From: Hyphococcus formosus
Lineage (GTDB): Bacteria; Pseudomonadota; Alphaproteobacteria; Caulobacterales; Parvularculaceae
Assembly: GCF_046736345.1 (NCBI RefSeq)
Contig: NZ_CP157210.1
Location: forward strand, 372,001 to 436,000
Direction: 5' to 3'
Length of the DNA stretch: 64,000 nucleotides
Numbering within the stretch: the first letter of the stretch is position 1; every line of letters starts with the position of its first letter. Position numbers and translations under genes: made by a program. Below, piece by piece: positions 8,178 through 16,454 of the stretch. The notes under the pieces were generated by a model that was not told the DNA's origin, searched no databases, and was given only the letters and a program-made list of their open reading frames with translations.

Positions 8178-9596
8178 TTATTCTGGCGCGCCAATGCGGC
8201 TGATTTTCAGCGTGTTGGTTTTTCCCGGGCGCCCAAAAGGATAGCCGGCCAAGATGATAATTCGCTCACCGTCCTGACCGCCATTCGATTTGGCCAAGAC
8301 ATCGGCTTTCTCGATCATTTCATGAAAATGCGAGATGTCTTCGGTTACGACCGGGCGGACACCCCAAAACAAACCGAGTTGTCTCGCAACATCAGTGTCT
8401 GGTGTCGCCGCGATTACCGGGCAATGCGGACGATCGCGTGAAAGACGCCGTGCGGTTGACCCGGTTTTGGTATAGGCGACCGCATATTTGCAATCCAAAA
8501 CTTCGGCAATGCGCCGGGCGGAAAGGGTTATCGCATCGGCAGTTGTGTATTCATCTTCGGCGCGCTGAACATTTTTAAAGCCGTCCGAATCTGTGTCGCG
8601 CTCGGTGGCTGCGATGATCCGGTCCATAATTGCAACTGCGGTCGGTGGATGACGCCCTACGGCGGTTTCCGCCGAAAGCATGACGGCATCGGCCCCTTGA
8701 TAGACGGCGGTTGAAACATCTGAAGCTTCGGCGCGGGTTGGGGCGATCGATTCGACCATTGATTCCAGCATGTGCGTCGCAACGATCACCGGTTTACCAG
8801 CGCGGCGGCAATTGCGGATGATGCCTCGTTGAATGAGCGGTACATCTTCGGGCGCGCATTCGACCCCCAGATCGCCACGGGCGACCATAATCGCATCAGA
8901 AAGTGAAAGGATATCGTCAAACTGATCGACGGCTGATGGCTTTTCGATCTTTGAAATTATGCCCGCACGTCCATTGATGATCTCTCTTGCTTCGCGCACA
9001 TCATCGGCTTGCTGAACGAATGACAGGGCGATGTAATCGACCCCTAAATCGAGGGCAAAATCGAGGTCAGCCCGATCTTTTTCGGTCAGTGCGGATATCG
9101 GCAAACGACGGCCGGGAACATTGATCCCTTTTTTGTTTTTCAACTCGCCGGGTGTATCTGCTTTCGCAATGATGTGATGATCGTTCCGTTCCGAAACGGT
9201 GATCTGCAATTTTCCATCATCGAGCTTTAATACGTCGCCGGGCTCCAAAACATCGAGAAGCTCTTTATGCGGAATGGGAATGACATTTTCGTCGTTCGAT
9301 TCTGCCGATAAGGTGAGTTTATATTCCGCGCCATATCGCAGCTTGATTGAGCCGCCTTCGAACGAGCCGGTACGAATTTTTGGGCCCTGAAGATCGGCAA
9401 AAATCGTCGCTGGCGTGCCGGTTTCGCGCTCAATGTCGCGAATGGCCTTGGCCACCAGGGTGAGCTTGTCATGCTCGCCATGGCTCATATTCAGCCGGAA
9501 AATATCGACCCCTGCGTTCTGGATAAGCCGGAGCATCGAGGGGGATGCGCTGGCTGGCCCAATTGTCGCGACGATTTTGCAAAGGCGATTTCTCAC
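8178..9596 (-). CDS. pyk: Pyruvate kinase
   Basis: Final step of glycolysis: phosphoenolpyruvate plus ADP to pyruvate plus ATP. The 472-residue protein has the canonical start RLCKIVATIGPAS, the catalytic lysine region ISKIEKPSAVDQF, the MVARGDLGVE segment and the MLSAETAVGRHPP motif, followed by the allosteric C-terminal domain. It starts with GTG; GGAG lies about nine bases upstream. A small gene of unknown function follows downstream. Confidence 0.97.
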   Translation of the reverse strand: MRNRLCKIVATIGPASASPSMLRLIQNAGVDIFRLNMSHGEHDKLTLVAKAIRDIERETGTPATIFADLQGPKIRTGSFEGGSIKLRYGAEYKLTLSAESNDENVIPIPHKELLDVLEPGDVLKLDDGKLQITVSERNDHHIIAKADTPGELKNKKGINVPGRRLPISALTEKDRADLDFALDLGVDYIALSFVQQADDVREAREIINGRAGIISKIEKPSAVDQFDDILSLSDAIMVARGDLGVECAPEDVPLIQRGIIRNCRRAGKPVIVATHMLESMVESIAPTRAEASDVSTAVYQGADAVMLSAETAVGRHPPTAVAIMDRIIAATERDTDSDGFKNVQRAEDEYTTADAITLSARRIAEVLDCKYAVAYTKTGSTARRLSRDRPHCPVIAATPDTDVARQLGLFWGVRPVVTEDISHFHEMIEKADVLAKSNGGQDGERIIILAGYPFGRPGKTNTLKISRIGAPE

Positions 9597-9670
9597 GGCG
9601 TTTCGCTCCGTTATTACTCTTTGAAGAGAGTTACGCCTTTTTGGTATTTCTTGGAACCATACCGACTAAA

Positions 9671-10183
9671 TTATTCGGCGTTAAATTGGTCTTGGGGAAA
9701 AACCACATCCTGATCATAAAGTGATATGGTAGATATCGCCATTTTAGCAGATCCTTCGATCGGGCGGCGGCTATATACTACGTATATCAGGGTGTTGTTG
9801 GCCTCATCGAAGATCCTGCGGACAGCGATGGATTTAAAGACCAAGCTCATTCGCTGCGAAAAGACTTCTTCGCCGTCGTTGCCGAAATCGATATCGCCAA
9901 TTTTCAGCGGTCCTGTCTGGCGACAGGCTATTGACGCATTCGACGGGTCTTCGAACCAGTTTCCTTTTGAAACGCGATCCCAAAATCCGCGATCAAAATG
10001 TGTCAGATGACAAGTAACGCCGTCAACTTTGGGGTCAGCCAAGGCCTGAACCTTGATTTCATTACCGACAAAATCGTTCTTGAACTCACCAACTTCGTTT
10101 TCGCTATCGCGACCGCAGGAGAGCAAAAGAAACAGGCCGAGTACTGCGGCGCTGATGCGGATTGGGGATTTTGACTTTCTCAT
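9671..10183 (-). CDS. creA: CreA family lipoprotein
   Basis: 170-residue predicted lipoprotein: hydrophobic N-terminus followed by the lipobox-like LLLSC at about residues 19-23. The mature part follows the CreA pattern closely: IKVQALADPKVDGVTCHLT, then ASIACRQTGPL, SLVFKSIAVRRIFD, and YSRRPIEGSAKMAIST. CreA lies beside creBCD in E. coli, but its own function is unknown; no creBCD genes are near here. Upstream of pyk on the same strand, with a 74-base gap. Confidence 0.85.
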   Translation of the reverse strand: MRKSKSPIRISAAVLGLFLLLSCGRDSENEVGEFKNDFVGNEIKVQALADPKVDGVTCHLTHFDRGFWDRVSKGNWFEDPSNASIACRQTGPLKIGDIDFGNDGEEVFSQRMSLVFKSIAVRRIFDEANNTLIYVVYSRRPIEGSAKMAISTISLYDQDVVFPQDQFNAE

Positions 10184-10235
10184 AGGAAGTATATTGGCGC
10201 AGTCCCGTCATAAATCCACAATGAATTTATTGCCC

Positions 10236-10415
10236 TTACGAATTTGCGTTGGATTTAGCTTTTGTGCGGGTCGCTGCGCCGACAATGCCAAGGCCGATCA
10301 CCACCAATACGCCGGCACCGATCCAGATGGGCGGGGCGCCTAATAGATGCGCACCGATTGCGAGGCCAATTGTAAAAACCGCCATTCCGACGAGATAGGC
10401 TGTAAATGCAGACAT
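10236..10415 (-). CDS. Small membrane protein (59 aa)
   Basis: Short protein with two hydrophobic stretches (about residues 5-24 and 29-47) separated by GAPPIWIG, and a basic Ser/Asn tail (TRTKAKSNANS). The ATG at 10415 follows CCGGAGTAATTTT on the minus strand, which supplies a GGAG ribosome-binding site. No family recognised. It lies between creA and the nitronate monooxygenase gene, all on the minus strand. It resembles the small two-helix membrane proteins common in alphaproteobacteria. Confidence 0.65.
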   Translation of the reverse strand: MSAFTAYLVGMAVFTIGLAIGAHLLGAPPIWIGAGVLVVIGLGIVGAATRTKAKSNANS

Positions 10416-10491
10416 AAAATTACTCCGGCAAAACAGTGTCCTGCCGGAGTAACGAAAAATGGAGCGGAAAGTTCCGTCAGCGCATTAAATG

Positions 10492-11457
10492 TTAACGGTT
10501 ACACAAACCCGCTTTTGCGGTTTCGTATTCGCGTGCCATTTTATCCACGAACGCAGCAGTTGAGGACACTTCGTTAATTGCGCCGACGCCTTGGCCGCCG
10601 CCCCAAATATCTTTCCAGACTTTCTTGGCGTTATCCCCACCGGATTTGAAATCCATTTTGGTGGGATCGCTTTCAGGAAGGTTATCAGGGTCCATGCCAG
10701 AGTTCCGGATGGAGCTTTTGATGTAATTGCCGTGTACGCCTGAGAAGTAATTCGTATAGACAATATCATCGGCATAGGCCTCGACAATTCCGTCTTTATA
10801 GGCTTGATCCGCATTTGCTTCTTCGGTGGCGATAAATCCGGTACCTACATAACCAAAATCCGCGCCCATCGCTTCGGCGGCGAGTACGGATTGCCCCCTT
10901 GTGATACATCCTGAAAGGGCAAGCGGGCCGTCGAACCATTCGCGAATTTCCTGAACCAATGCGAAGGGTGATTGAACGCCCGCATGACCACCAGCACCGG
11001 CGGCGACGCAGATAAGCCCGTCAGCCCCTTTTTCGATGGCTTTTTTCGCGAAGGAATTATTGATCACGTCATGAAGGACGATGCCGCCATAGGAGTGGAT
11101 TGCCTCATACACTTCTTCGCGCGCTCCCAAAGAGGTGATCACGATCGGAACTTCATGTTTTACGCATGCCTCGACATCATGCATCAAGCGGTTGTTTGTA
11201 CGGTGAACAATTTGATTTACCGCATAGGGCGCAGAAGGCAGGTTCGGCTGCTCTTCATCGTGGCGCGAAAGGGTTTCCTTGATTTCGGTCAACCATTCAT
11301 CGAGCTTTTCTTCCGGGCGCGCATTCAATGCGGGGAATGAGCCAATCACACCCGCCTGGCATTGGGCGATAACGAGCTTTGGCGTTGAAACAATAAACAT
11401 AGGTGCCCCGATAACCGGGATGCGCATTTTTGATTTAATTTCGTCGATAGACGTCAT
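10492..11457 (-). CDS. Nitronate monooxygenase (2-nitropropane dioxygenase family)
   Basis: FMN-dependent TIM-barrel oxidase that detoxifies alkyl nitronates such as propionate 3-nitronate. The 321-residue form starts at ATG 11457 after a GGAG site; the open frame continues 18 codons further upstream but with an unlikely N-terminus. Motifs include the family start MRIPVIGAPMF, the phosphate-binding GADGLICVAAGAGGHAG and the ALSGCITRG segment. True substrate is unknown because many family members are annotated by homology only. Confidence 0.87.
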   Translation of the reverse strand: MTSIDEIKSKMRIPVIGAPMFIVSTPKLVIAQCQAGVIGSFPALNARPEEKLDEWLTEIKETLSRHDEEQPNLPSAPYAVNQIVHRTNNRLMHDVEACVKHEVPIVITSLGAREEVYEAIHSYGGIVLHDVINNSFAKKAIEKGADGLICVAAGAGGHAGVQSPFALVQEIREWFDGPLALSGCITRGQSVLAAEAMGADFGYVGTGFIATEEANADQAYKDGIVEAYADDIVYTNYFSGVHGNYIKSSIRNSGMDPDNLPESDPTKMDFKSGGDNAKKVWKDIWGGGQGVGAINEVSSTAAFVDKMAREYETAKAGLCNR

Positions 11458-11595
11458 GAAATTCTCCTGAAATGGTCCCCTTAGGTACCCGCAGGTCACG
11501 TAGACCTGCAACCCGCAAATGCAGTTCTGCCCATTTCACTTTGCGGAAAGCTTTGTTCGAGGCATACTTTTGAAAACAACAAGTCAGGGAGAGAA

Positions 11596-13149
11596 ATGAA
11601 GCACGCAGATATCCTCAATCCGCCCATCATAGCTGACCTTGTTCGACTTCAGGCAAATGCGCGCCCCGATAAAATTGGCCTTTCGTTTGAGGGGCGTGAT
11701 TTCACCTATGCACAGATGAATGAGCGCTCAAACCGGGCTGCTCAGGCGTTGATCTCGCTTGGGGTAAAGAGTGGTGACCGAATCGGCTGGCTGGCCCGCA
11801 ATGTATCGACATTTTGGGACGTTCTGTTTGGTGCAGCCAAGATTGGCGCGGTTGTCACCCCTATAAATTGGCGGTTAGCACCGCCAGAAGTCGCACAAAT
11901 CCTTGAAGACGCGCAGCCTGCGCTTTTTGTCGGCGAGAAGATGTTCGTAGACGCGCTTCCGGACAATGCGCGCCGCGGTGACTATCGCACGATGCTGTTG
12001 GAAGATGGTGGGGATAACTGCTTCGATACATTGATCGACGAGCAAGACGCGACCGAACCCGATTACCAAGCCTCAACCGACGATGTTTTGATTCAGCTCT
12101 ATACCAGCGGGACCACCGGACTGCCCAAAGGGGTGGTTTTGCCCAACCGCTGTTATCACGCTGTTGGCGAAGCGGGGCGGGTTGCGGATATCGTTCTCCC
12201 CCGCACAGATGACGAGGCAGCGCTGCATGCCTTGCCGCACTTCCATGTGGCCGGTGTGAATTTCGGCCTTATGGCAATAGCGCGCTCTATGCGCATCATT
12301 CAGCACCGCCAATTCGATCCCGCGGCAATCGTTAAAGAGGCGCAAGGTGCGGTGCCGCTCAACTCATTTTTCGTCCCTGCAATGATCATGATGATCATGG
12401 AGGCGGCTAAAGCCATGGAGCTTTCGCTCGCTCGGTTTGTCGGTATCAGCTATGGTGCAGCACCGATGCCGGAGCCTTTGTTGGATGCGACGATGAAGGC
12501 GATGCCGAATGCCATTCTTACGCAATTTTATGGCATGACTGAAACCACTGGTGGGGTTACCGTTCTCGACCATGACGACCATGCGCCAGGCAAGAAGCAG
12601 CGGGTGTCTGCAGGTAAACCGCTGCCAGATTGTGCGGTAAAAATTTGTGACCCGATTTCTGGCGAGGAGGTCGCGCAAGGACAAACCGGCGAGGTCGTTG
12701 CGCGTGCCGATTTTATTATGGATGGCTATTGGAATAAGCCGGACGCAACTTCAGAGGTTTTGCGCGACGGATGGTATTGGTCCGGTGATGCGGGGTACAA
12801 AGATGAAAATGGTTTTGTCTATATTGTCGACCGCATAAAGGACATGATCATATCCGGCGGCGAGAATATTTACCCCGCTGAGCTGGAGGGCATACTGGCC
12901 CGTTGTCCGGGTATCGCAGATGTCGCGGTGATTGGCATTCCCGACGAAAAATGGGGCGAATGCGTAAAAGTTTATGCGGTTAAACGGGTTGGGGCGGAAA
13001 TCGACGAGGAAGGCGTGATCGGCTTTCTGAAAGGCAAGGTCGCCGATTTCAAATTACCGAAAAGTGTCGCATTTATAGACATGCTGCCGCGAAATCCGTC
13101 AGGAAAAATTCTCAAAACGGAACTCCGAAAGCGCGAATCGGGCGGCTGA
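11596..13149 (+). CDS. AMP-binding acyl-CoA synthetase
   Basis: Two-step carboxylic acid activation: acid plus ATP to acyl-AMP, then acyl-CoA. The 517-residue protein has the ATP loop LYTSGTTGLPKGV, the YGMTETTGG motif, the hinge region YWSGDAGYKDENGFVYIVDRIKD and the catalytic lysine in PRNPSGKILKTELR. The Shine-Dalgarno AGGGAGAG precedes the ATG. The length fits medium/long-chain or aryl acid ligases. It sits 1.7 kb upstream of the acyl-CoA carboxylase operon and might feed it, but the VPLPA-CTERM gene and a terminator lie between. Confidence 0.9.
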   Translation: MKHADILNPPIIADLVRLQANARPDKIGLSFEGRDFTYAQMNERSNRAAQALISLGVKSGDRIGWLARNVSTFWDVLFGAAKIGAVVTPINWRLAPPEVAQILEDAQPALFVGEKMFVDALPDNARRGDYRTMLLEDGGDNCFDTLIDEQDATEPDYQASTDDVLIQLYTSGTTGLPKGVVLPNRCYHAVGEAGRVADIVLPRTDDEAALHALPHFHVAGVNFGLMAIARSMRIIQHRQFDPAAIVKEAQGAVPLNSFFVPAMIMMIMEAAKAMELSLARFVGISYGAAPMPEPLLDATMKAMPNAILTQFYGMTETTGGVTVLDHDDHAPGKKQRVSAGKPLPDCAVKICDPISGEEVAQGQTGEVVARADFIMDGYWNKPDATSEVLRDGWYWSGDAGYKDENGFVYIVDRIKDMIISGGENIYPAELEGILARCPGIADVAVIGIPDEKWGECVKVYAVKRVGAEIDEEGVIGFLKGKVADFKLPKSVAFIDMLPRNPSGKILKTELRKRESGG

Positions 13150-13311
13150 GGTTACGCGAAGATCGCCCATTTTGCTGAAAATGGCTGCGTTTTCGTCAGT
13201 ATGGCGAGCGCAATATGGCTGTATTTCCTCAGCAATTTCGCCTGATGGGTGTGCGAACTGCGGAATCTCTGGTTTTACGTAAGAATTTTATTAAAAAGCA
13301 GCGGGTTCTCC

Positions 13312-13349
13312 TTTCGGTACGGCACCGAAATTGATAGTATTGTACCGAA
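13312..13349 (+). promoter_or_regulatory. Alternative inverted repeats upstream of the VPLPA-CTERM gene
   Basis: TTTCGGT (13312-13318) can pair with ACCGAAA (13324-13330) across a five-base loop, while the overlapping TTCGGTAC (13313-13320) can instead pair with GTACCGAA (13342-13349). The two pairings exclude each other. They lie 23 to 60 bases before the ATG at 13372, where a regulator site or leader structure would be expected. Function is inference from position and symmetry. Confidence 0.35.
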
Positions 13350-13371
13350 CTACTGTTCTAGGGGGAACATT

Positions 13372-14103
13372 ATGAAAAAGCTTTTGATTTCCGCGCTGGG
13401 ATTGGGCTTCGGGCTCATGGCAAGTGCGAACGCCGCCGAGATGACGCTTGGCGGCATTACTTTCGACACCGACAATTCGGCATCGACTGTGCTCTGGGCG
13501 CAGGGCGGTGTTTTCGCCGGTAATCTGGATAATCGGCGCGAAGCCTGTGTTGATCCGACCGATTCGTCTTCGACGGTAGGTGCCACAGGCGTTGAGTGTC
13601 GCGCGCTTGAAGTGACAGGTTTTGATCTCGATACGGATGTTGAACTAGACGAGAACAATACCGTTACTCAGGATCCGGATGTCCTTTCAGTCTTCTTTGA
13701 CGATGATCTGATCAATGGCGACGGTTTCGATATTATTGTATTCGAAACCCAGGATCAGGATGATCCGCCTGCGGTTACGATGATCCTTAATGGCACGCAG
13801 CTCATTGGTGAGCGCATTGCGGTTGTTGAGGTTGATGGTGATACCTTCACGATGTGGGGTTTCGATTTTGCAAACCTTCCATTCGATTTGGCTATGGGCG
13901 CGACCATCAGTGCACCGCTTTATCTTCAAACAGCACGTGACGATGAAAATACTCCTGTTGGTTCATCTGATATCGCTGCGATTGTCGGTTTGAATTTTGG
14001 CGTACCAACACCTGAGATACCGCTGCCAGCGGCAGCATGGTTATTCATCGCCGGTATAACCGGCCTTGGGTTCGCTGGACGCAATAAGCGCAAAGCCGCT
14101 TAA
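13372..14103 (+). CDS. VPLPA-CTERM (PEP-CTERM-like) sorted exported protein
   Basis: Exported protein of 243 residues. N-terminal Sec signal MKKLLISALGLGFGLMASANA; the C-terminus has the tripartite sorting signal EIPLPAAAWLFIAGITGLGF plus a basic tail (RNKRKAA), matching the VPLPA variant of PEP-CTERM, which exosortase-type enzymes are thought to process. The mature region is acidic and rich in Asp/Asn/Thr, with only two cysteines. The open frame extends 41 codons upstream, but the signal peptide and GGGGGA site fix the ATG at 13372. No exosortase gene is in the window. A strong terminator follows. Confidence 0.85.
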   Translation: MKKLLISALGLGFGLMASANAAEMTLGGITFDTDNSASTVLWAQGGVFAGNLDNRREACVDPTDSSSTVGATGVECRALEVTGFDLDTDVELDENNTVTQDPDVLSVFFDDDLINGDGFDIIVFETQDQDDPPAVTMILNGTQLIGERIAVVEVDGDTFTMWGFDFANLPFDLAMGATISAPLYLQTARDDENTPVGSSDIAAIVGLNFGVPTPEIPLPAAAWLFIAGITGLGFAGRNKRKAA

Positions 14104-14125
14104 ATAATTTTTTCGCAACTGAACA

Positions 14126-14156
14126 GCCCGCTGTGGTCCCCGCGGCGGGCTTTTTT
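14126..14156. terminator. Rho-independent terminator
   Basis: Six-base stem GCCCGC (14126-14131) and GCGGGC (14145-14150) followed by six T residues. It ends the VPLPA-CTERM transcript. The T-run overlaps the last codons of the convergent TetR gene (stop at 14155), so the VPLPA-CTERM and TetR genes meet end to end. Confidence 0.85.
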
Positions 14157-14781
14157 ATGTGCGGGTCGCGCGTGAAACGATATCGATCCACGCTTCGATT
14201 ACCGCATCGACCCGTCGTTTATCGTCTAAGAGGCTGTCGTGCACGAGCAGGCCGGTCATCATGCATCGGCCTATGGTTAGCATCGCATTGAGCTCATCAG
14301 TGTTGCGTGCGATCGGCGTTAAAAGATCACGCATTTCATTTTCAATTCGCTCGCGCCATTTTTCGAGTTTTGGCGCAATGCGTTTTTTAAGCGTCGGATC
14401 GGTCCGTGAAGCCACCAAGATTTGCAAGAGCGCTTCATATTCATGGGTGGAAAACTGGTCCTGCCATGACCGGCGCGTGACCGTGCCAAAGGCGCTTCGA
14501 TCTTTTTCGAGTTCCGTTTTGATCTGCGTGAACCATTTTATCGAGCGGCCGAGCAAAAATGCCGCCGTTGCCGCAACCAACTCTTCCTTGCTGGGGAAGT
14601 GATGTTGTAGCGCCCCTTGCGACACGCCAGCGACGCTTACTACCTGTTTTATCGAGGTGCCGGGATAGCCAATCGTCGCGAGGCAATGGGCGGTTGCTTC
14701 GCAAATGCGCCTCCGCATTGCGGCTGATTTCTCCTGCTGGCGCGAGGGGGCTGTGCTCGATGCTTGACCTTGTTCTGGCAT
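14155..14781 (-). CDS. TetR/AcrR family transcriptional regulator
   Basis: 208-residue repressor-type regulator. The helix-turn-helix spans about residues 43-62 (TSIKQVVSVAGVSQGALQHHF followed by PSKEEL), the standard TetR recognition helix. The C-terminal domain is the ligand and dimerisation part and resembles no effector class I can name. Divergent from the acyl-CoA carboxylase operon with a perfect palindrome just upstream of its own start, so it very likely represses both itself and the operon, with an acyl-CoA intermediate as likely inducer (inference). Confidence 0.9.
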   Translation of the reverse strand: MPEQGQASSTAPSRQQEKSAAMRRRICEATAHCLATIGYPGTSIKQVVSVAGVSQGALQHHFPSKEELVAATAAFLLGRSIKWFTQIKTELEKDRSAFGTVTRRSWQDQFSTHEYEALLQILVASRTDPTLKKRIAPKLEKWRERIENEMRDLLTPIARNTDELNAMLTIGRCMMTGLLVHDSLLDDKRRVDAVIEAWIDIVSRATRT

Positions 14782-14787
14782 CTTTTT

Positions 14788-14811
14788 AAAACAATATGAT
14801 CATATTGTTTT
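14788..14811. promoter_or_regulatory. Perfect 24-bp palindrome, probable TetR operator
   Basis: The half-site AAAACAATATGA (14788-14799) is followed directly by its exact reverse complement (14800-14811). It lies between the divergent TetR gene (start 14781) and the carboxylase operon (start 14835). Length and symmetry are typical of TetR operators. An in-frame ATG at 14796 falls inside the palindrome and should not be taken as the operon start. Confidence 0.85.
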
Positions 14812-14834
14812 GTCAAGCCCGCGACAGAGAAGCC

Positions 14835-16445
14835 ATGCCGATATTCGAAAGCGACATTGATGTTCACGCATCCGGTTTCAAAAAAAACCGGGAAGACCAC
14901 CTTAAACTCATCGAGCAATTCCGTTCGCTCGAGCAAAAGATTGTCGAGACGTCGGCACGGGCGAAACCAAAGTTCGAAAAGCGGGGGCAATTATTGCCGC
15001 GCGAACGATTGGCGCTATTGCTTGATCGCGGTGCACCCTTTGTCGAACTATCGACCTTATGCGGATACAAAATGCACGATGACGATGGCGATCAGGCCAT
15101 CTCTGGCGGCGGATCAATTTCCGGAATCGGCTTCGTTTCAGGTGTGCGGTGTGTGGTTGCGGCTTCGGACAGCGGCATAAAAGGCGGCGCTGCAACCCCA
15201 ATGGGGGTTCATAAAGCACTGCGCGCGCAGCAACTCGCACTCGAAAATAAGCTTCCCTTTGTGCAGCTAATCGAAAGCGCCGGCGCGAATTTGATGCGGC
15301 AGGCAGAAATGTTTGTCTCGGGCGGTAAGACATTTGCCAATCTGGCGCGCTTGTCTGCGGCTGGGTGCCCGGTAGTTTCCGTTGTGCACGGATCATCGAC
15401 AGCGGGTGGTGCCTATCAAACGGGACTGTCGGATTATGTGGTCGCAGTGCGGGGGAAGTCGAAAGTCTTCCTTGCGGGACCGCCTTTGCTCAAAGCGGCG
15501 ACGGGCGAGATTGCGACTGATGAAGATCTTGGCGGCGCGGAGATGCACTATCACACGTCCGGCACAGCTGAGTATATGGCCGAGAATGATGCCGATGGTG
15601 TGCGTATCGCGCGAGAAATTCTGTCGAAACTTGGCTGGGACCGCGCCGAGCGTGAGCGCCGATATGATCCGCCACTATATGACCCTGAAGAGCTGTTAGG
15701 CGTTGTCCCTGTGGATTATCGTCAACCGTATAACTCGCGCGAAGTCATCGCACGATTGGTTGATGGCTCGGATATTCTCGGCTTCAAAGATGGCTATGGT
15801 ACCGCGACCGTCTGTTCGCAGGCCGCGATTGCCGGTCATCAGGTCGGCATAATATCGAATAATGGGCCAATTGATTCGGACGGTGCGGCGAAGGTGGCGC
15901 AATTCATTCAGCTAATGGAACAGGCGGGTACGCCTGTTGTCTTTTTGCAGAACACAACGGGTTATCTTGTTGGTACGGATGCTGAGCAACGGGGAATTGT
16001 AAAGCACGGCTCCAAAATGATCCAGGCGGTCACAAATATGACGGTGCCTAAGCTTACGCTGCATATTGGTGCATCCTTTGGCGCGGGAAATTACGGCATG
16101 TGTGGCAGAGCATTTGACCCGCGTTTTATTTTTGCCTGGCCGAATAACCGGATTGCGGTGATGGGCGGGGAACAGGCAGCAAAGACAATGCGCATTGTCG
16201 CGGAAGAGGGCGCGCGCCGAAAGGGGCAGGAGCCGAATACGGAATTCCTCGACGGTATGGCGAAGCATATCGTGGATACCTATGACGCAGAATCGCGTGC
16301 GCTATTTGCGACTGCGCGCCTTTGGGATGACGGCCTGATCGACCCAAGGGATAGCCGCAACGTTCTGGCCTTTTGCCTTGATAGCCTCGCTGAAGCGGAA
16401 AGCCGCCAGCTAAGACCGAATCTTTTCGGTGTTGCACGGATGTAG
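14835..16445 (+). CDS. Acyl-CoA carboxylase, carboxyltransferase (beta) subunit
   Basis: Carboxyltransferase half of a biotin-dependent acyl-CoA carboxylase, about 536 residues. The start is placed at 14835 (MPIFESDIDVHAS, GAGAAG upstream) rather than 14796, which lies in the operator. Crotonase-type motifs include IESAGANLMRQAE, GSSTAGGAYQTGLSDYVV and LAGPPLLKAATGEIATDEDLGGAEMH; the C-terminal half has NTTGYLVGTDAEQRGIVKHG and ASFGAGNYGMCGRAFDPRF. The last is the methylcrotonyl/geranyl-CoA carboxylase signature rather than propionyl-CoA carboxylase. Within that group I lean to the geranyl-CoA (AtuC-like) branch from memory of the sequences; substrate is unproven. Confidence 0.9.
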   Translation: MPIFESDIDVHASGFKKNREDHLKLIEQFRSLEQKIVETSARAKPKFEKRGQLLPRERLALLLDRGAPFVELSTLCGYKMHDDDGDQAISGGGSISGIGFVSGVRCVVAASDSGIKGGAATPMGVHKALRAQQLALENKLPFVQLIESAGANLMRQAEMFVSGGKTFANLARLSAAGCPVVSVVHGSSTAGGAYQTGLSDYVVAVRGKSKVFLAGPPLLKAATGEIATDEDLGGAEMHYHTSGTAEYMAENDADGVRIAREILSKLGWDRAERERRYDPPLYDPEELLGVVPVDYRQPYNSREVIARLVDGSDILGFKDGYGTATVCSQAAIAGHQVGIISNNGPIDSDGAAKVAQFIQLMEQAGTPVVFLQNTTGYLVGTDAEQRGIVKHGSKMIQAVTNMTVPKLTLHIGASFGAGNYGMCGRAFDPRFIFAWPNNRIAVMGGEQAAKTMRIVAEEGARRKGQEPNTEFLDGMAKHIVDTYDAESRALFATARLWDDGLIDPRDSRNVLAFCLDSLAEAESRQLRPNLFGVARM

Positions 16446-16454
16446 GAGAGGAAT

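Noticed and set aside
13321..13334. Possible sigma-54 promoter (GGCAC...TTGAT) before the VPLPA-CTERM gene
   Set aside because: The GG-N10-GC spacing is present but the invariant C of the -12 element is replaced by A; PEP-CTERM genes are sometimes sigma-54 dependent, yet this match is too weak.
14796..14834. Upstream ATG (14796) as start of the carboxylase beta subunit
   Set aside because: It lies inside the palindromic operator, has no Shine-Dalgarno, and the extra 13 residues do not match the family N-terminus; 14835 is better.
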